A stretch of DNA of 64,000 nt from Profundibacter sp033851955. GTDB taxonomy: Bacteria; Pseudomonadota; Alphaproteobacteria; Rhodobacterales; Rhodobacteraceae. Positions 45,246-53,673 of the stretch are shown here, piece after piece; the stretch's first letter is position 1, and each line of letters opens with the position of its first letter. A model generated the notes under the pieces. That model did no database searches and was not told the origin of the DNA. It saw only the letters and a program-made list of their open reading frames with translations. The stretch is from positions 62,001 to 126,000 of the forward strand of contig JAWSVK010000014.1 in NCBI GenBank assembly GCA_033851955.1. The letters are read 5' to 3'. Both the position numbers and the translations under genes were made by a program.

Positions 45246-46433
45246 TCAATGCATCAAATGCAAACCTCTCTCAGGCTCAGGCTTTGACCGAATTGCCGCC
45301 GCCAAACGGCTGGCTACTGATCCCGCCGCGCGTTGGACTGCATCATCAGACAAATGTGCATAGCGCAGCGTCGTTTGCAGACTCTTGTGGCCCATGATCT
45401 CTTTTAACAAAAACGGATCAATTCCACTCATCACAGCAACAGAAGCATAAGTATGGAGCAAATCATGCATCCGAACGTCCTCTAATCCTGCCAGCTTCTT
45501 AATCCGAAGCCACGGCTTATGCAGGTTGACCAGAGGCCCCTCCTCACTTTCCCCCAAAATCACATAGGGGTTTCCCTCTTTGCGAGGCAAAGCCATGATT
45601 ATCTCGTAGGCTTCGCGCGGTAGCGGAATACGCCGCCGTCCGGTTTTACTATCGGGAAGTTCGAGATGATGCGCCGTAACAAAATCCCACTGCAAGTTCA
45701 GGATTTCGCCCAAACGACACCCTGTCAACATCAACAGGTAAATCGCGGACACCACATAGGGCGTTTCCTGTTCGGTTTCCAAGACATGCGCCAACACATT
45801 CCCAAGGCGTATTTGCTCGCCTTCGCTAAGATAGCGTTTCTTTTCCTCTTCTCGGAATTTCTTGATCCGCCGCGCAGGGTTTGTACCATCGGTTCGCAAT
45901 CCCCAGTCCTCGGCCAGATTGAACATCTTGGACAACATGCTCGCAGCCCGATTGGCCATATAAGGCCGCGCCCGCATATTGTGGTGAAACTCGACAATAT
46001 CTGCGCGTGTCACATCGGCAATCTGGCGGGTTCCAAGCTGAGGGCGGACTGTTCGCTCTATTACACTTCGATACCCTTTTGCTGTGGATGGTTTGCAATG
46101 ATGTGCCGTATATTCTTGCAAAAACCGATCACACAACGAATTGACCGTTGGCGCACGGAAATGCCGCCTGCGATCTTCGGACGGGTTGCCACCCCGCGCG
46201 ACCTCTCCCAAAAGGTTCCGCGCTTCCCGTCTGGCCTCATCCGCTGTCAGAACACCATGTTGGCCGATAGATCGCCGACGGGTGCGTCCACCTGCCCTAT
46301 ATTGCACTAAATAAGATTTACGCCCAGATTTATAGACGCGCACCCCAAAGCCGGATATTTCTTCGTCCCAGAGGAAATAGTCGTCCGCCTTTGCAAGCAA
46401 ACTTTCGATGTAGCGTTTTGTCAATTTGGACAT
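45246..46433 (-). CDS. Tyrosine-type integrase, catalytic Arg II replaced
   Basis: 395 residues. N-terminal arm and SAM-like core-binding domain (FLQEYTAHHCKPSTAKGYR), then the catalytic domain. Box I Arg240 in LTGCRLGEIL, the beta-hairpin Lys263 in DSKTGRRRIPL, His323, His349 in IMGHKSLQ and the nucleophile Tyr358 in LRYAHLS are all there. The HxxR motif reads H323-D-L-L326, so Arg II is Leu (codon 45456-45458 CTC; CGC would be Arg). It is expected to be catalytically impaired. The gene lies 187 bases from attR and is transcribed away from it. It should have inserted the island into tRNA-Asn. Confidence 0.93.
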   Translation of the reverse strand: MSKLTKRYIESLLAKADDYFLWDEEISGFGVRVYKSGRKSYLVQYRAGGRTRRRSIGQHGVLTADEARREARNLLGEVARGGNPSEDRRRHFRAPTVNSLCDRFLQEYTAHHCKPSTAKGYRSVIERTVRPQLGTRQIADVTRADIVEFHHNMRARPYMANRAASMLSKMFNLAEDWGLRTDGTNPARRIKKFREEEKKRYLSEGEQIRLGNVLAHVLETEQETPYVVSAIYLLMLTGCRLGEILNLQWDFVTAHHLELPDSKTGRRRIPLPREAYEIIMALPRKEGNPYVILGESEEGPLVNLHKPWLRIKKLAGLEDVRMHDLLHTYASVAVMSGIDPFLLKEIMGHKSLQTTLRYAHLSDDAVQRAAGSVASRLAAAIRSKPEPERGLHLMH

Positions 46434-46619
46434 TTGGCAACCTAACCTTCATTCGATTGGCCCTCATTTATGGAAGCATTACGGAAGCACCATGCAGAGG
46501 ATTACAGCGTTAGGCATGTAATACGGGCGCAGTGTTCGTCAAGAATTATCAATTGTTATCAGTGATTTATGACTGACAAGCGCCGTTAGGAGAAAACCGG
46601 AGAAACCGCGCCGGAGCGC

Positions 46620-46666
46620 CTGTTAATCAATTTGTCGTAGGTTCGATCCCTACCGCCGGAGCCAAA
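46620..46666 (+). repeat. attR: 47-bp direct repeat of the tRNA-Asn 3' part
   Basis: Identical to 37273-37319. The copy lacks the 5' part of the tRNA, so it is not a functional tRNA gene. It marks the right end of the island. Confidence 0.95.
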
Positions 46667-46730
46667 GCTATCAATCTTCTCAATAGACTGCATGGTGACG
46701 TCAACGCCTACACCCTTCACTGATTCATCT

Positions 46731-46798
46731 CCGGAAAGCATAGCGCAAGCATTATAAAATGTGTTTTGCCTGTAGCAAACCCATCACAGATTCGAATT
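46731..46798 (+). repeat. Diverged copy of the sequence inside attL
   Basis: Resembles 37384-37451 with shared blocks GAAAGCATAGCG, AAGCA, ATGTGTTTT, CCTGTAGC, CCATCACAGA and TCGAATT, with indels of one base. Both copies lie roughly 65 bases beyond a copy of the att repeat, on its right side. Confidence 0.7.
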
Positions 46799-46983
46799 TG
46801 GCTGAATCGGTAAAACACTGTTCACCCTTCAAATAGATAAAAATCTGCCTTTTGCCCAAAGCTGACACCGCCATTTCGCGACGAGCAGCGGTTTTTGAAA
46901 CCGTTGCTAATAGATAGCCTCCCCGAAAGTTTTAGAAATGGGATGTCAACTGAAATGCTCTCAAAACCGTGATAATTCAATGT

Positions 46984-47014
46984 TTGACCCTCCACTAGCT
47001 GGAGGGTGTAGCAA
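46984..47014 (+). promoter_or_regulatory. MerR/CueR-type copper-responsive promoter
   Basis: -35 TTGACC (46984-46989), a 19-base spacer, and -10 TAGCAA (47009-47014). The spacer holds the perfect dyad ACCCTCCA-CTAGC-TGGAGGGT (46987-47007). A 19-20 base spacer with a dyad of this CCTTCC/GGAAGG type is the hallmark of promoters distorted and activated by CueR/HmrR-like MerR proteins. It lies 32 bases before the first gene of the copper operon. The regulator is not in the window. Confidence 0.85.
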
Positions 47015-47045
47015 TACCCAAATTCAATGTGAATCAGGAATACTA

Positions 47046-47507
47046 ATGAGACCAATTATCGTTTTCGGAGCTTTCGCAATTGCTGCTGGGATTGCCTATA
47101 CCCTGTGGCCTATAAGCCATCGCGGTGTAGAGATGCCAATGGCCCATAATAACCCTGAAGTTGCACCTGAGGCAGGCGGGGGAAATGGCACGCTGGTTGA
47201 AGTGGCATTGCCTAATACGCTGTCGCAAAATGCTCAAATCGGCAAGCGCGCTTTTGAAGCAAAATGTGCCTCCTGTCATGGCCCCAACGCTGCGGGACTG
47301 GATGGAACGGCACCTCCTTTGATCCATAAAATCTATGAGCCAAACCACCACGGTGATGAAAGCTTTCAGCGTGCGGCGGCGCTGGGTGTGAACGCGCATC
47401 ATTGGACGTTTGGCAATATGCCGCCACTTACAGGGCTAACCCGCGGCGATGTGGCCATGATCATCGCCTACGTGCGAGAATTACAACGTGCCAACGGAAT
47501 AAACTGA
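47046..47507 (+). CDS. Cytochrome c, copper operon first gene
   Basis: 153 residues from an ATG with AGGAA upstream; the upstream frame to 46938 runs through the copper promoter and is rejected. An N-terminal membrane anchor or signal (PIIVFGAFAIAAGIAYTLW), then a class I c-type haem domain with CASCH as the haem site in KRAFEAKCASCHGPNAAG and a distal Met in FGNMPPLTG. It is periplasmic, probably membrane-tethered. It could accept electrons from, or give them to, the multicopper oxidase downstream. Confidence 0.88.
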   Translation: MRPIIVFGAFAIAAGIAYTLWPISHRGVEMPMAHNNPEVAPEAGGGNGTLVEVALPNTLSQNAQIGKRAFEAKCASCHGPNAAGLDGTAPPLIHKIYEPNHHGDESFQRAAALGVNAHHWTFGNMPPLTGLTRGDVAMIIAYVRELQRANGIN

Positions 47508-47541
47508 TGGCCATAAATGCACTATCGAACAGGAAAATAAG

Positions 47542-47883
47542 ATGAAAAAGGTTTTACTTGCAGGGCTTATCGGGCTGTGGGCAACAGCTGCCCTAGCGCA
47601 TTCACCCCTTAGATCCACCACGCCAGCCAATGAGGCCACAGTTGCAGAAGTGCCCGCCGAGGTTCTTTTGGGATTCAAGGGCGGTATTCGTCTGACGCGT
47701 CTCTCAATGACCCATGCAGATCACCCAAGCGTCGATCTGGATTTGAGCGGCCATGATGGCTTTGTAACTGACTATGCGATCCCCTTGGAGCCGATGGGGA
47801 GCGGCGTCTATATGTTCGAGTGGCGCGGCCTAGGCGCGGATGGTCATGCCGTAAATGGTTCCTTCAACTTTACAGCAGAGTAA
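47542..47883 (+). CDS. copC: Copper resistance protein CopC
   Basis: 113 residues. A signal peptide (KKVLLAGLIGLWATAALA) leaves His as the N-terminal residue (AHSPLRSTTPANEA), the usual first Cu(II) ligand of CopC. The rest is the CopC/YobA beta-barrel (PAEVLLGFKGGIRL, GVYMFEWRGLGADGHAVNG). Periplasmic copper carrier. 34 bases after the cytochrome gene, and its stop overlaps the copD start. Confidence 0.93.
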   Translation: MKKVLLAGLIGLWATAALAHSPLRSTTPANEATVAEVPAEVLLGFKGGIRLTRLSMTHADHPSVDLDLSGHDGFVTDYAIPLEPMGSGVYMFEWRGLGADGHAVNGSFNFTAE

Positions 47884-48734
47884 TGATGCCAGATATTTGG
47901 GAGCTGGCAGCAGTCGCCACAAAGTTCGCGCTTTACGTCGGCGTACTGACAGCATCGGGTACGGTGATGGTTGCGTTGATTTTCCGGCTGGGGCGCTATC
48001 GTGGGTTCGCGCTAAAATTTGCAGTGCTGGGGTTCATTGCAACGACCCTAACGTTTTCATTGCGCGGTGCAAATCTGACGGGCGATGCCAGTGGCCTGAC
48101 TGATCCGGAAATGCTGGGGCTGTTGTGGACAACGCCTGTCGGCACGGCGCTGGCTTATCGCGTGGCTGGTTTAGGTCTGCTGATAGCAGGCTTGTTTATC
48201 GGGCGGCTTGGGCTTTTGGTATCGGTTCTGGGAGGGATCATAGCTCTATGGACTTTTGTTCAAGTTGGGCACATTTCGGACCGCCACATCGTCTGGTTGG
48301 ATATTGCATTGATGCTGCATCTAATCGCCGTCGCGCTGTGGATCGGCATTCTCACCCCACTGAAACGGTTGGCGTCCACACCTGACACTTTCGAGGCGGC
48401 AGCAAACATCGGGCATCTGTTTGGCCTTGTCGCGACGGTCACAGTCCCTGCGTTGATCATCGCGGGTGGGTACATGGCTTATGAGCTTGTCGGCTCATTC
48501 GCAGCACTGTTTAACACTGGATATGGCCAAGCCCTGATCCTGAAGGTGGTGTTGATCGCTGGCCTATTGGGATTGGCCGCAGCAAACAAACTGCGGTTTA
48601 TACCCAACTTGCGGGCGGGTGATCCTACCGCTGCAACCCATCTCTCAAAATCCATCACGGTTGAATGGCTGCTGGTCTTGGCAGTATTGGCGGTCACGGC
48701 CCTTCTCACATCCAATCTTACTTTGCCAACATGA
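47883..48734 (+). CDS. copD: Copper resistance membrane protein CopD
   Basis: 283 residues from the ATG overlapping the copC TAA (TAATG). About 8 membrane helices. Conserved His and polar residues lie in the helix GGIIALWTFVQVGHISDR and in MLHLIAVALWIGILTPL. CopD works with CopC in copper passage across the inner membrane. Third gene of the operon; the next gene starts 8 bases later. Confidence 0.92.
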   Translation: MMPDIWELAAVATKFALYVGVLTASGTVMVALIFRLGRYRGFALKFAVLGFIATTLTFSLRGANLTGDASGLTDPEMLGLLWTTPVGTALAYRVAGLGLLIAGLFIGRLGLLVSVLGGIIALWTFVQVGHISDRHIVWLDIALMLHLIAVALWIGILTPLKRLASTPDTFEAAANIGHLFGLVATVTVPALIIAGGYMAYELVGSFAALFNTGYGQALILKVVLIAGLLGLAAANKLRFIPNLRAGDPTAATHLSKSITVEWLLVLAVLAVTALLTSNLTLPT

Positions 48735-48742
48735 GGCGCACT

Positions 48743-50041
48743 ATGAACAGACGGAAATTCTTGGCGTCAGCCTCCGCAATCGCAATTTTACCAAAGCCGA
48801 CTTTGGCGGGGCAAAGTTCTATGCGCTTGAAAGCCGAACCCGTGACGCAGCAAATCCTGCCGGACGGCGATGCCGCGACATCAATGCTCGGCTTTAACGG
48901 CTCAATGCCAGGGCCAGAACTGCGCGTGGCGCGTGGTCAGCGTGTCGAAATCGACGTCGAAAACGGGTTGGAAGAAGGCACTGCCGTTCATTGGCACGGC
49001 ATCCGATTGGAGAACCAGATGGATGGCGTGCCGATGATGACGCAAGAGCTGATCAATCCCGCCGACACCAAGGTCTACAGCTTTGTACCGCCGGATGAGG
49101 GCACCTATTGGTATCATTCGCACTACACTTCTCAGGAACAGGTGGCGCGGGGCATGATGGGGCCTTTGATCGTCGAGGACGACACGCCGCCGGATGTGGA
49201 TCACGACATCACCGTGCTGATATCCGACTGGCTGATGGCCGAGGACGGCAGCCTGATCGAGGAGTTTGCGGACATGCACAGTGTCGCGCATGGTGGTTAC
49301 ATGGGCAACTTCGCCCGCGCGTTCCTGTCCCAATCACAGGTCAAAACTGGGGATCGTGTCCGGGTTCGCCTGATCAACGCCGCAACAAACCGAATTTTCC
49401 CAGTGGCGGTCAGCGGTGCCAGTGGAAAGGTCGTCGCGCTTGACGGCATGGCGCTGTCTGAGCCACGCCCATTAACCGAGATCATTTTGGCCCCAGCCCA
49501 ACGCGCTGATCTGATCGTGGATATAACCGGCCCCGTTGGCTTTGACATGATGAGCCGTCAAGGACCGTACCGATTGGCCGATCTGAATGTTGAGGGCCGC
49601 AACATCACGAGGCGAGCTGGCCCCATTTTGCCGCTATCCCCTCCAAAATTGCCAACCCCAAGTGAACCAACACAACATCTGACATTGACGATGATGGGCG
49701 GCGCAATGAGTGGCCGACACGGCGGCGACAACATTTGGGCTTTCAACAATATGTCAGATTTGCATGACGACCCATTCGGGTCCTTCCAACGTGGCGAAAC
49801 AGCACGGATCAAGATGGTCAATGACACGTCATTCCCACATGGCATCCATCTGCATGGCCACCACTTCTTTGAGGTTGGTGATGACGGCACCTTGGGTGAT
49901 CTGCGCGACACAACGCTTGTTGAGGCAGGCGAAAGCCGCGACATCCTCTGTGTTTTTGACAACCCCGGCCGCTGGATGCTCCACTGCCATATGCTCAGCC
50001 ATGTGGCTGGCGGCATGCAAACATGGGTGGAAGTTGCGTGA
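48743..50041 (+). CDS. Multicopper oxidase, CopA/CueO-like, Tat-exported
   Basis: 432 residues from MNRRKFLASASA; an upstream in-frame start lies in copD. RRKFLA is a twin-arginine signal. Copper motifs are complete: HWHG, WYHSH, HGIHLHGHHF and the C-terminal HCHMLSHVAGGM with type 1 ligands H-C-H-M. It has three cupredoxin domains in the size range of two-domain-plus laccase-like enzymes. It probably oxidises Cu(I) to Cu(II) in the periplasm. Lacks the Met-rich insert of E. coli CueO. Its stop overlaps the next cytochrome gene. Confidence 0.93.
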   Translation: MNRRKFLASASAIAILPKPTLAGQSSMRLKAEPVTQQILPDGDAATSMLGFNGSMPGPELRVARGQRVEIDVENGLEEGTAVHWHGIRLENQMDGVPMMTQELINPADTKVYSFVPPDEGTYWYHSHYTSQEQVARGMMGPLIVEDDTPPDVDHDITVLISDWLMAEDGSLIEEFADMHSVAHGGYMGNFARAFLSQSQVKTGDRVRVRLINAATNRIFPVAVSGASGKVVALDGMALSEPRPLTEIILAPAQRADLIVDITGPVGFDMMSRQGPYRLADLNVEGRNITRRAGPILPLSPPKLPTPSEPTQHLTLTMMGGAMSGRHGGDNIWAFNNMSDLHDDPFGSFQRGETARIKMVNDTSFPHGIHLHGHHFFEVGDDGTLGDLRDTTLVEAGESRDILCVFDNPGRWMLHCHMLSHVAGGMQTWVEVA

Positions 50042-50463
50042 GGTGGTTTCTTCCATTTCTGCTGGCTTTGGCGACGCCTGCCACAGCGGATCATGAATTA
50101 GAGGATCGTGATACCGTGGCGGGCCACTCGCTCTACGTTGAAAACTGCGCGTCCTGTCATGGTACCGATCTGAAAGGCCAGCCTGATTGGCAAGCGACGA
50201 ATGCGGATGGCGTGTTGCCCGCCCCACCACATGATAAGACGGGTCACACATGGCATCACGACAATAAGTTGCTGTTCGACTACACCAAACTGGGCGGTAA
50301 AGCAGCATTGGCGGTTCGCGGCGTGGCTGATTTCAACAGCGGCATGCCCGCTTTTGAGGGCGCGCTCTCAGATGACGACATTTGGAACATCCTCGCCTAC
50401 ATCAGATCGACGTGGCCCAAGCGCCTGCAAAAAGTACAGGCAAGTCGCAACCTACCGCATTGA
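50038..50463 (+). CDS. Cytochrome c, copper operon last gene
   Basis: 141 residues from a GTG overlapping the oxidase stop (GTGA); an ATG 15 bases upstream within the oxidase is the alternative. A signal peptide (RWFLPFLLALATPATA) precedes a class I haem site CASCH in LYVENCASCHGTDLKG, with Met in FNSGMPAFEG. Periplasmic. A small redox carrier matched to the multicopper oxidase. Confidence 0.88.
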   Translation: MRWFLPFLLALATPATADHELEDRDTVAGHSLYVENCASCHGTDLKGQPDWQATNADGVLPAPPHDKTGHTWHHDNKLLFDYTKLGGKAALAVRGVADFNSGMPAFEGALSDDDIWNILAYIRSTWPKRLQKVQASRNLPH

Positions 50464-50660
50464 TTGATCAAGACGTCGCCCTATGCCAACGCATATTTGC
50501 CACGCCCGTTTTACAGCAACCAGTTGAAACCGCAGTCCAAAGCAGAACCTTAAACACAATATGGTTCATGCCTTTGTCCTGCAACAATATAGGCGGAACG
50601 CCAAAGACCTAGTCCGGTCCCCTTCCAACTACCCACAGATAACGCGTGGGAAAACCAGCC

Positions 50661-51143
50661 CTAAACAGCTTGTTCAGCCCCAAGAAACTCACGGCTTTCT
50701 TGCACCATTTCGATGACCGCAAAGGAGTTGGTCTGAAGGATGCCGGGCAGTTTGTTTATTTTGTCGCCCAGCACCGATCGAAAATGCTGCATGTCGCGGG
50801 TTCGGACTGTTAACAAATAGTCAAACGGGCCCGCCACCATCAAGCAACTTTCAACCTCGGCGATCCGGCGCACAGCCAGATTGAAATTATCAAGCGAGCC
50901 ATCACCCGCCGTCGCCGATAACGACACCTGCACAATTGTCAAATGCGCCAAACCAAGCTGATCCAAGTCCAAAACCGCGCGGTACCCGCTGATATATCCG
51001 GTCCGCTCCAGCCGTTTTACCCGCTCGGAACACGGCGTGTTGGTCAGGTTCACACGCGCCGCAAGCTCGACAATCGAGAGCCGCCCATCAGATTCGAGCT
51101 CGGCAAGAATTCGTCTATCAATTCTGTCTAAATCGCTAGCCAT
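50661..51143 (-). CDS. Lrp/AsnC family regulator
   Basis: 160 residues. HTH at 1-60 (DRIDRRILAELESDGRLSIVELAARVNLTNTPCSERVKRL), then an alpha-beta RAM domain (IVQVSLSA, VAGPFDYLLTVRTRDM). Divergent from the usp/AGCS pair, which it probably controls in response to an amino acid. 192 bases separate its start from the UspA start and should hold the operator. Confidence 0.93.
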   Translation of the reverse strand: MASDLDRIDRRILAELESDGRLSIVELAARVNLTNTPCSERVKRLERTGYISGYRAVLDLDQLGLAHLTIVQVSLSATAGDGSLDNFNLAVRRIAEVESCLMVAGPFDYLLTVRTRDMQHFRSVLGDKINKLPGILQTNSFAVIEMVQESREFLGAEQAV

Positions 51144-51335
51144 TAGTTAATTTACCTAATTTTTGACCACTTTACGTGAATATGGCCTGAAATTAGCCTG
51201 ATAAAATGCCCAATGTCCAGTGATAATCACTATTCTTACATCAGGGCTTTTGTCGCGAGGAGACACGGCAGAAACCTTGACTCAACGGGCAAACGCGCCC
51301 CAACTGACGATACAAATCCAACAAGGAGGAACAAA

Positions 51336-51773
51336 ATGACAGTCAAAATAGTCATAGGATTGGACGGAGAAGACACTGGAGACCGCGCCCTTGATTTCGC
51401 CAAAGAACAGGCGTCACGCATTAAGGACTGCGAATTGATCGCTATTTATGTGATCGAATGGTCGCCATTCACATTCCAAACACCCGAGGAAAACGCACAG
51501 CGCCACAAACGTCGTGAGGAAGAGATCGATCTCGCTATGACGCGGATCGTGACGCCGGCTGTGAAATCGCTCCAAGACGCGGGCTTTACGGCCAGTGGCA
51601 TTGTGCGGCACGGCGATGTGGCTGAAACGCTCAACGCGCTCACTGTTGAAAATGGCGGCTCGCAAATCATTGTTGGACGGGCCTCATCAGGTGGTTTCAG
51701 CAAACGCATTTTTGGCAGCTCAACACAAAACCTAGTGATGAGCGCCGACGTGCCCGTCACAGTTGTTGGATAG
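51336..51773 (+). CDS. Universal stress protein, UspA family
   Basis: 145 residues from an ATG with a strong AAGGAGGAAC; the upstream frame to 51213 has none. ATP-binding pattern GRASSGGFSKRIFGSSTQNLV fits the nucleotide-binding Usp type. Cytoplasmic. Nine bases ahead of the AGCS symporter gene, so co-transcribed. Usp genes next to transporters are common and may link activity to energy state. Confidence 0.92.
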   Translation: MTVKIVIGLDGEDTGDRALDFAKEQASRIKDCELIAIYVIEWSPFTFQTPEENAQRHKRREEEIDLAMTRIVTPAVKSLQDAGFTASGIVRHGDVAETLNALTVENGGSQIIVGRASSGGFSKRIFGSSTQNLVMSADVPVTVVG

Positions 51774-51782
51774 GGGGAAATC

Positions 51783-53339
51783 ATGAATATTGCATCAAAA
51801 CTCTGGCTGGCAGCAGTCACCACCGCTATGGCCGCAAGCCCACTGGCGGCCCAAGAAGCTGTATCGCTTGACCAAAAAGTAAACGATATTTTTGCATCCG
51901 CCACAGGCTGGTTCGTGAATTTTATCTTTATGTCCTTTCCTGGTACAAACTTTCCTTGGATCGTGATGTGGCTGGTTGTCGCCGCGACAATTTTCACATT
52001 GTACTTTGGCTTTGTGCAGTTTCGCTTTTTCAAACATGCGATCCAGCTGGTCAAAGGCGACTACTCTGACCCCAATGACGCAGGCGAAGTCAGCCACTTC
52101 CAAGCGCTTGCAACCGCCCTATCGGGCACTGTGGGTCTGGGAAACATCGCTGGTGTGGCTGTGGCCGTTGGCATCGGTGGACCGGGCGCGACGTTCTGGA
52201 TGATCCTTGCGGGTCTTTTGGGGATGGCTGCCAAGTTCACTGAATGTACGCTGGGTGTGAAGTACCGTAATGAATACCCAGATGGCACCGTTTCTGGTGG
52301 TCCAATGTACTACATCTCTAAAGGCTTCAAAGAATTGGGTCTACCGGGCGGCAAGTTCCTCGCGATCTTGTTCTCGGTGTTCTGTATTCTGGGCGCTCTT
52401 GGCGGCGGTAACATGTTCCAAGCCAATCAGGCACATGCACAGATCCAAGGCGTTATCGGTTTTGAATTCTCCGGTCTGATCACTGGCTTTATCTTTGCCG
52501 CTATCGTTTTCGCCGTTATCGTTGGTGGTATCAAATCCATCGCCAACGTGACTGAGAAAATCGTACCAATCATGGGTATTCTATATGTTGGTGCGGCCGT
52601 GATCATTCTGATCGTGAACTACAACATGATCGGTTGGGCGTTCGGCCAAATCTTCGCTGGTGCCTTTACGGGTCTTGGCGTTGCAGGCGGTATGGTTGGG
52701 GCATTGATCCAAGGCTTCAAGCGGGCGGCGTTCTCGAACGAAGCTGGTGTTGGGTCTGCGGCGATTGCCCACTCTGCGGTGAGAACCAAAGAGCCAATCA
52801 CCGAGGGCTTTGTGTCCCTGCTAGAGCCCCTGATCGATACAGTTGTGATCTGTACAATGACCGCGCTGGTCATCGTGATCTCGCAACAGCTGATCGTTGA
52901 CCCTGCTACAGGCAACTACATGCTGAACGAAGCAGGTACTGCGATTGCGACAGTAGACGGCAACACCGGCGTGTCGCTCACTTCGGCTGCATTTGGCGCT
53001 GGCATCAGCTGGTTCCCATATGTTCTGGCTATCGCGGTTGTGCTGTTTGCCTTCTCGACGATGATTTCATGGTCCTACTATGGCCTGAAAAGCTGGACCT
53101 ACCTGTTTGGTGAAAGCAAATCATCCGAGCTGACCTTCAAGATCATCTTCTGTGTCTTCATCGTCATCGGTGCGGCCGCCAGCCTTGGCCCTGTCATCGA
53201 CTTCTCGGATGCGGCGATCTTTGCCATGGCGGTTGTGAACATCTTCTGTCTCTACTTCCTGATGAAACTGGTGCGGACCGAGCTTGTCTCTTACGCCTCA
53301 CGTCTGGAAAGCGGCGAGATCAAGAAGTTCGCGAAATAA
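51783..53339 (+). CDS. Sodium:alanine symporter, AGCS family
   Basis: 518 residues. A signal-like N-terminus (SKLWLAAVTTAMAASPLAAQ) is followed by 10-11 membrane helices. AGCS signatures are ATALSGTVGLGNIAGVAVAV and the GGAFTGLGVAGGMVG-like stretch, EAGVGSAAIAHSAVRTKEP. Inner membrane; imports alanine, glycine or similar with Na+. Divergent Lrp regulator and coupled Usp support amino-acid transport. The hairpin at 53348-53374 follows its stop. Confidence 0.93.
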   Translation: MNIASKLWLAAVTTAMAASPLAAQEAVSLDQKVNDIFASATGWFVNFIFMSFPGTNFPWIVMWLVVAATIFTLYFGFVQFRFFKHAIQLVKGDYSDPNDAGEVSHFQALATALSGTVGLGNIAGVAVAVGIGGPGATFWMILAGLLGMAAKFTECTLGVKYRNEYPDGTVSGGPMYYISKGFKELGLPGGKFLAILFSVFCILGALGGGNMFQANQAHAQIQGVIGFEFSGLITGFIFAAIVFAVIVGGIKSIANVTEKIVPIMGILYVGAAVIILIVNYNMIGWAFGQIFAGAFTGLGVAGGMVGALIQGFKRAAFSNEAGVGSAAIAHSAVRTKEPITEGFVSLLEPLIDTVVICTMTALVIVISQQLIVDPATGNYMLNEAGTAIATVDGNTGVSLTSAAFGAGISWFPYVLAIAVVLFAFSTMISWSYYGLKSWTYLFGESKSSELTFKIIFCVFIVIGAAASLGPVIDFSDAAIFAMAVVNIFCLYFLMKLVRTELVSYASRLESGEIKKFAK

Positions 53340-53347
53340 ACAACACC

Positions 53348-53374
53348 CTCCGGCGCAATCACGTTGCGCCGGAG
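53348..53374 (+). terminator. Hairpin after the AGCS gene
   Basis: A perfect 11-bp stem CTCCGGCGCAA / TTGCGCCGGAG around TCACG, eight bases after the stop. There is no U tract, so it may need Rho or act as an mRNA 3' stabiliser. Confidence 0.6.
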
Positions 53375-53673
53375 ACACCCTGCCCGACCGAATTGGCCCC
53401 CATCCGGCCCCGCCAGCGGCACAGAAAACGCCCTCGCGCCCCAAGGATGCTTCCCTCAAATTCTGCGACACATGTCCAATGCGTCCGATGCGGCCGACAC
53501 CTGTTTTCTCGTACAGGTTGACTTTGGTTCAACCACGCCCCCCCCAAAGCAAGGCTTTACCCCACCGGCAGAAAATGCATCTATCAACGCCTGTATTGCT
53601 GAAAACTGATCTCAAATCAGTCAAAGCAGCAATAAACCAACAAGATCGAAACACACTAAGGGAGAAACCGAAT
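53375..53673. other. Intergenic, no gene
   Basis: 299 bases between the AGCS hairpin and the TAXI gene. No supportable gene; the frame opening at 53284 is only an extension of the TAXI frame. It should hold the promoter of the transporter. Confidence 0.45.

Larger units (their letters stand above)
37273..46666. mobile_element. tRNA-Asn genomic island, apparently decayed
   Basis: About 9.4 kb between two copies of a 47-bp direct repeat, one inside tRNA-Asn. Genes are all leftward: integrase, unknown 279-residue protein, AlpA-like HTH, small conserved protein, rep-like gene with frameshift, RTX glycosidase-like, and caspase-like. The left part and the 44.2-45.2 kb part are plainly AT-richer than the flanks. 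The integrase stands at the right end, away from the intact tRNA. No conjugation, capsid or portal gene is present, so it resembles a small integrative plasmid-like or mobilisable island. Two likely lesions (integrase Arg to Leu, rep frameshift) suggest it can no longer move itself. Confidence 0.85.

Noticed and set aside
46620..46666. A second tRNA-Asn gene
   Set aside because: Only the 3' part from the anticodon loop on is present; no D-arm or 5' acceptor strand, so it is the att duplicate.
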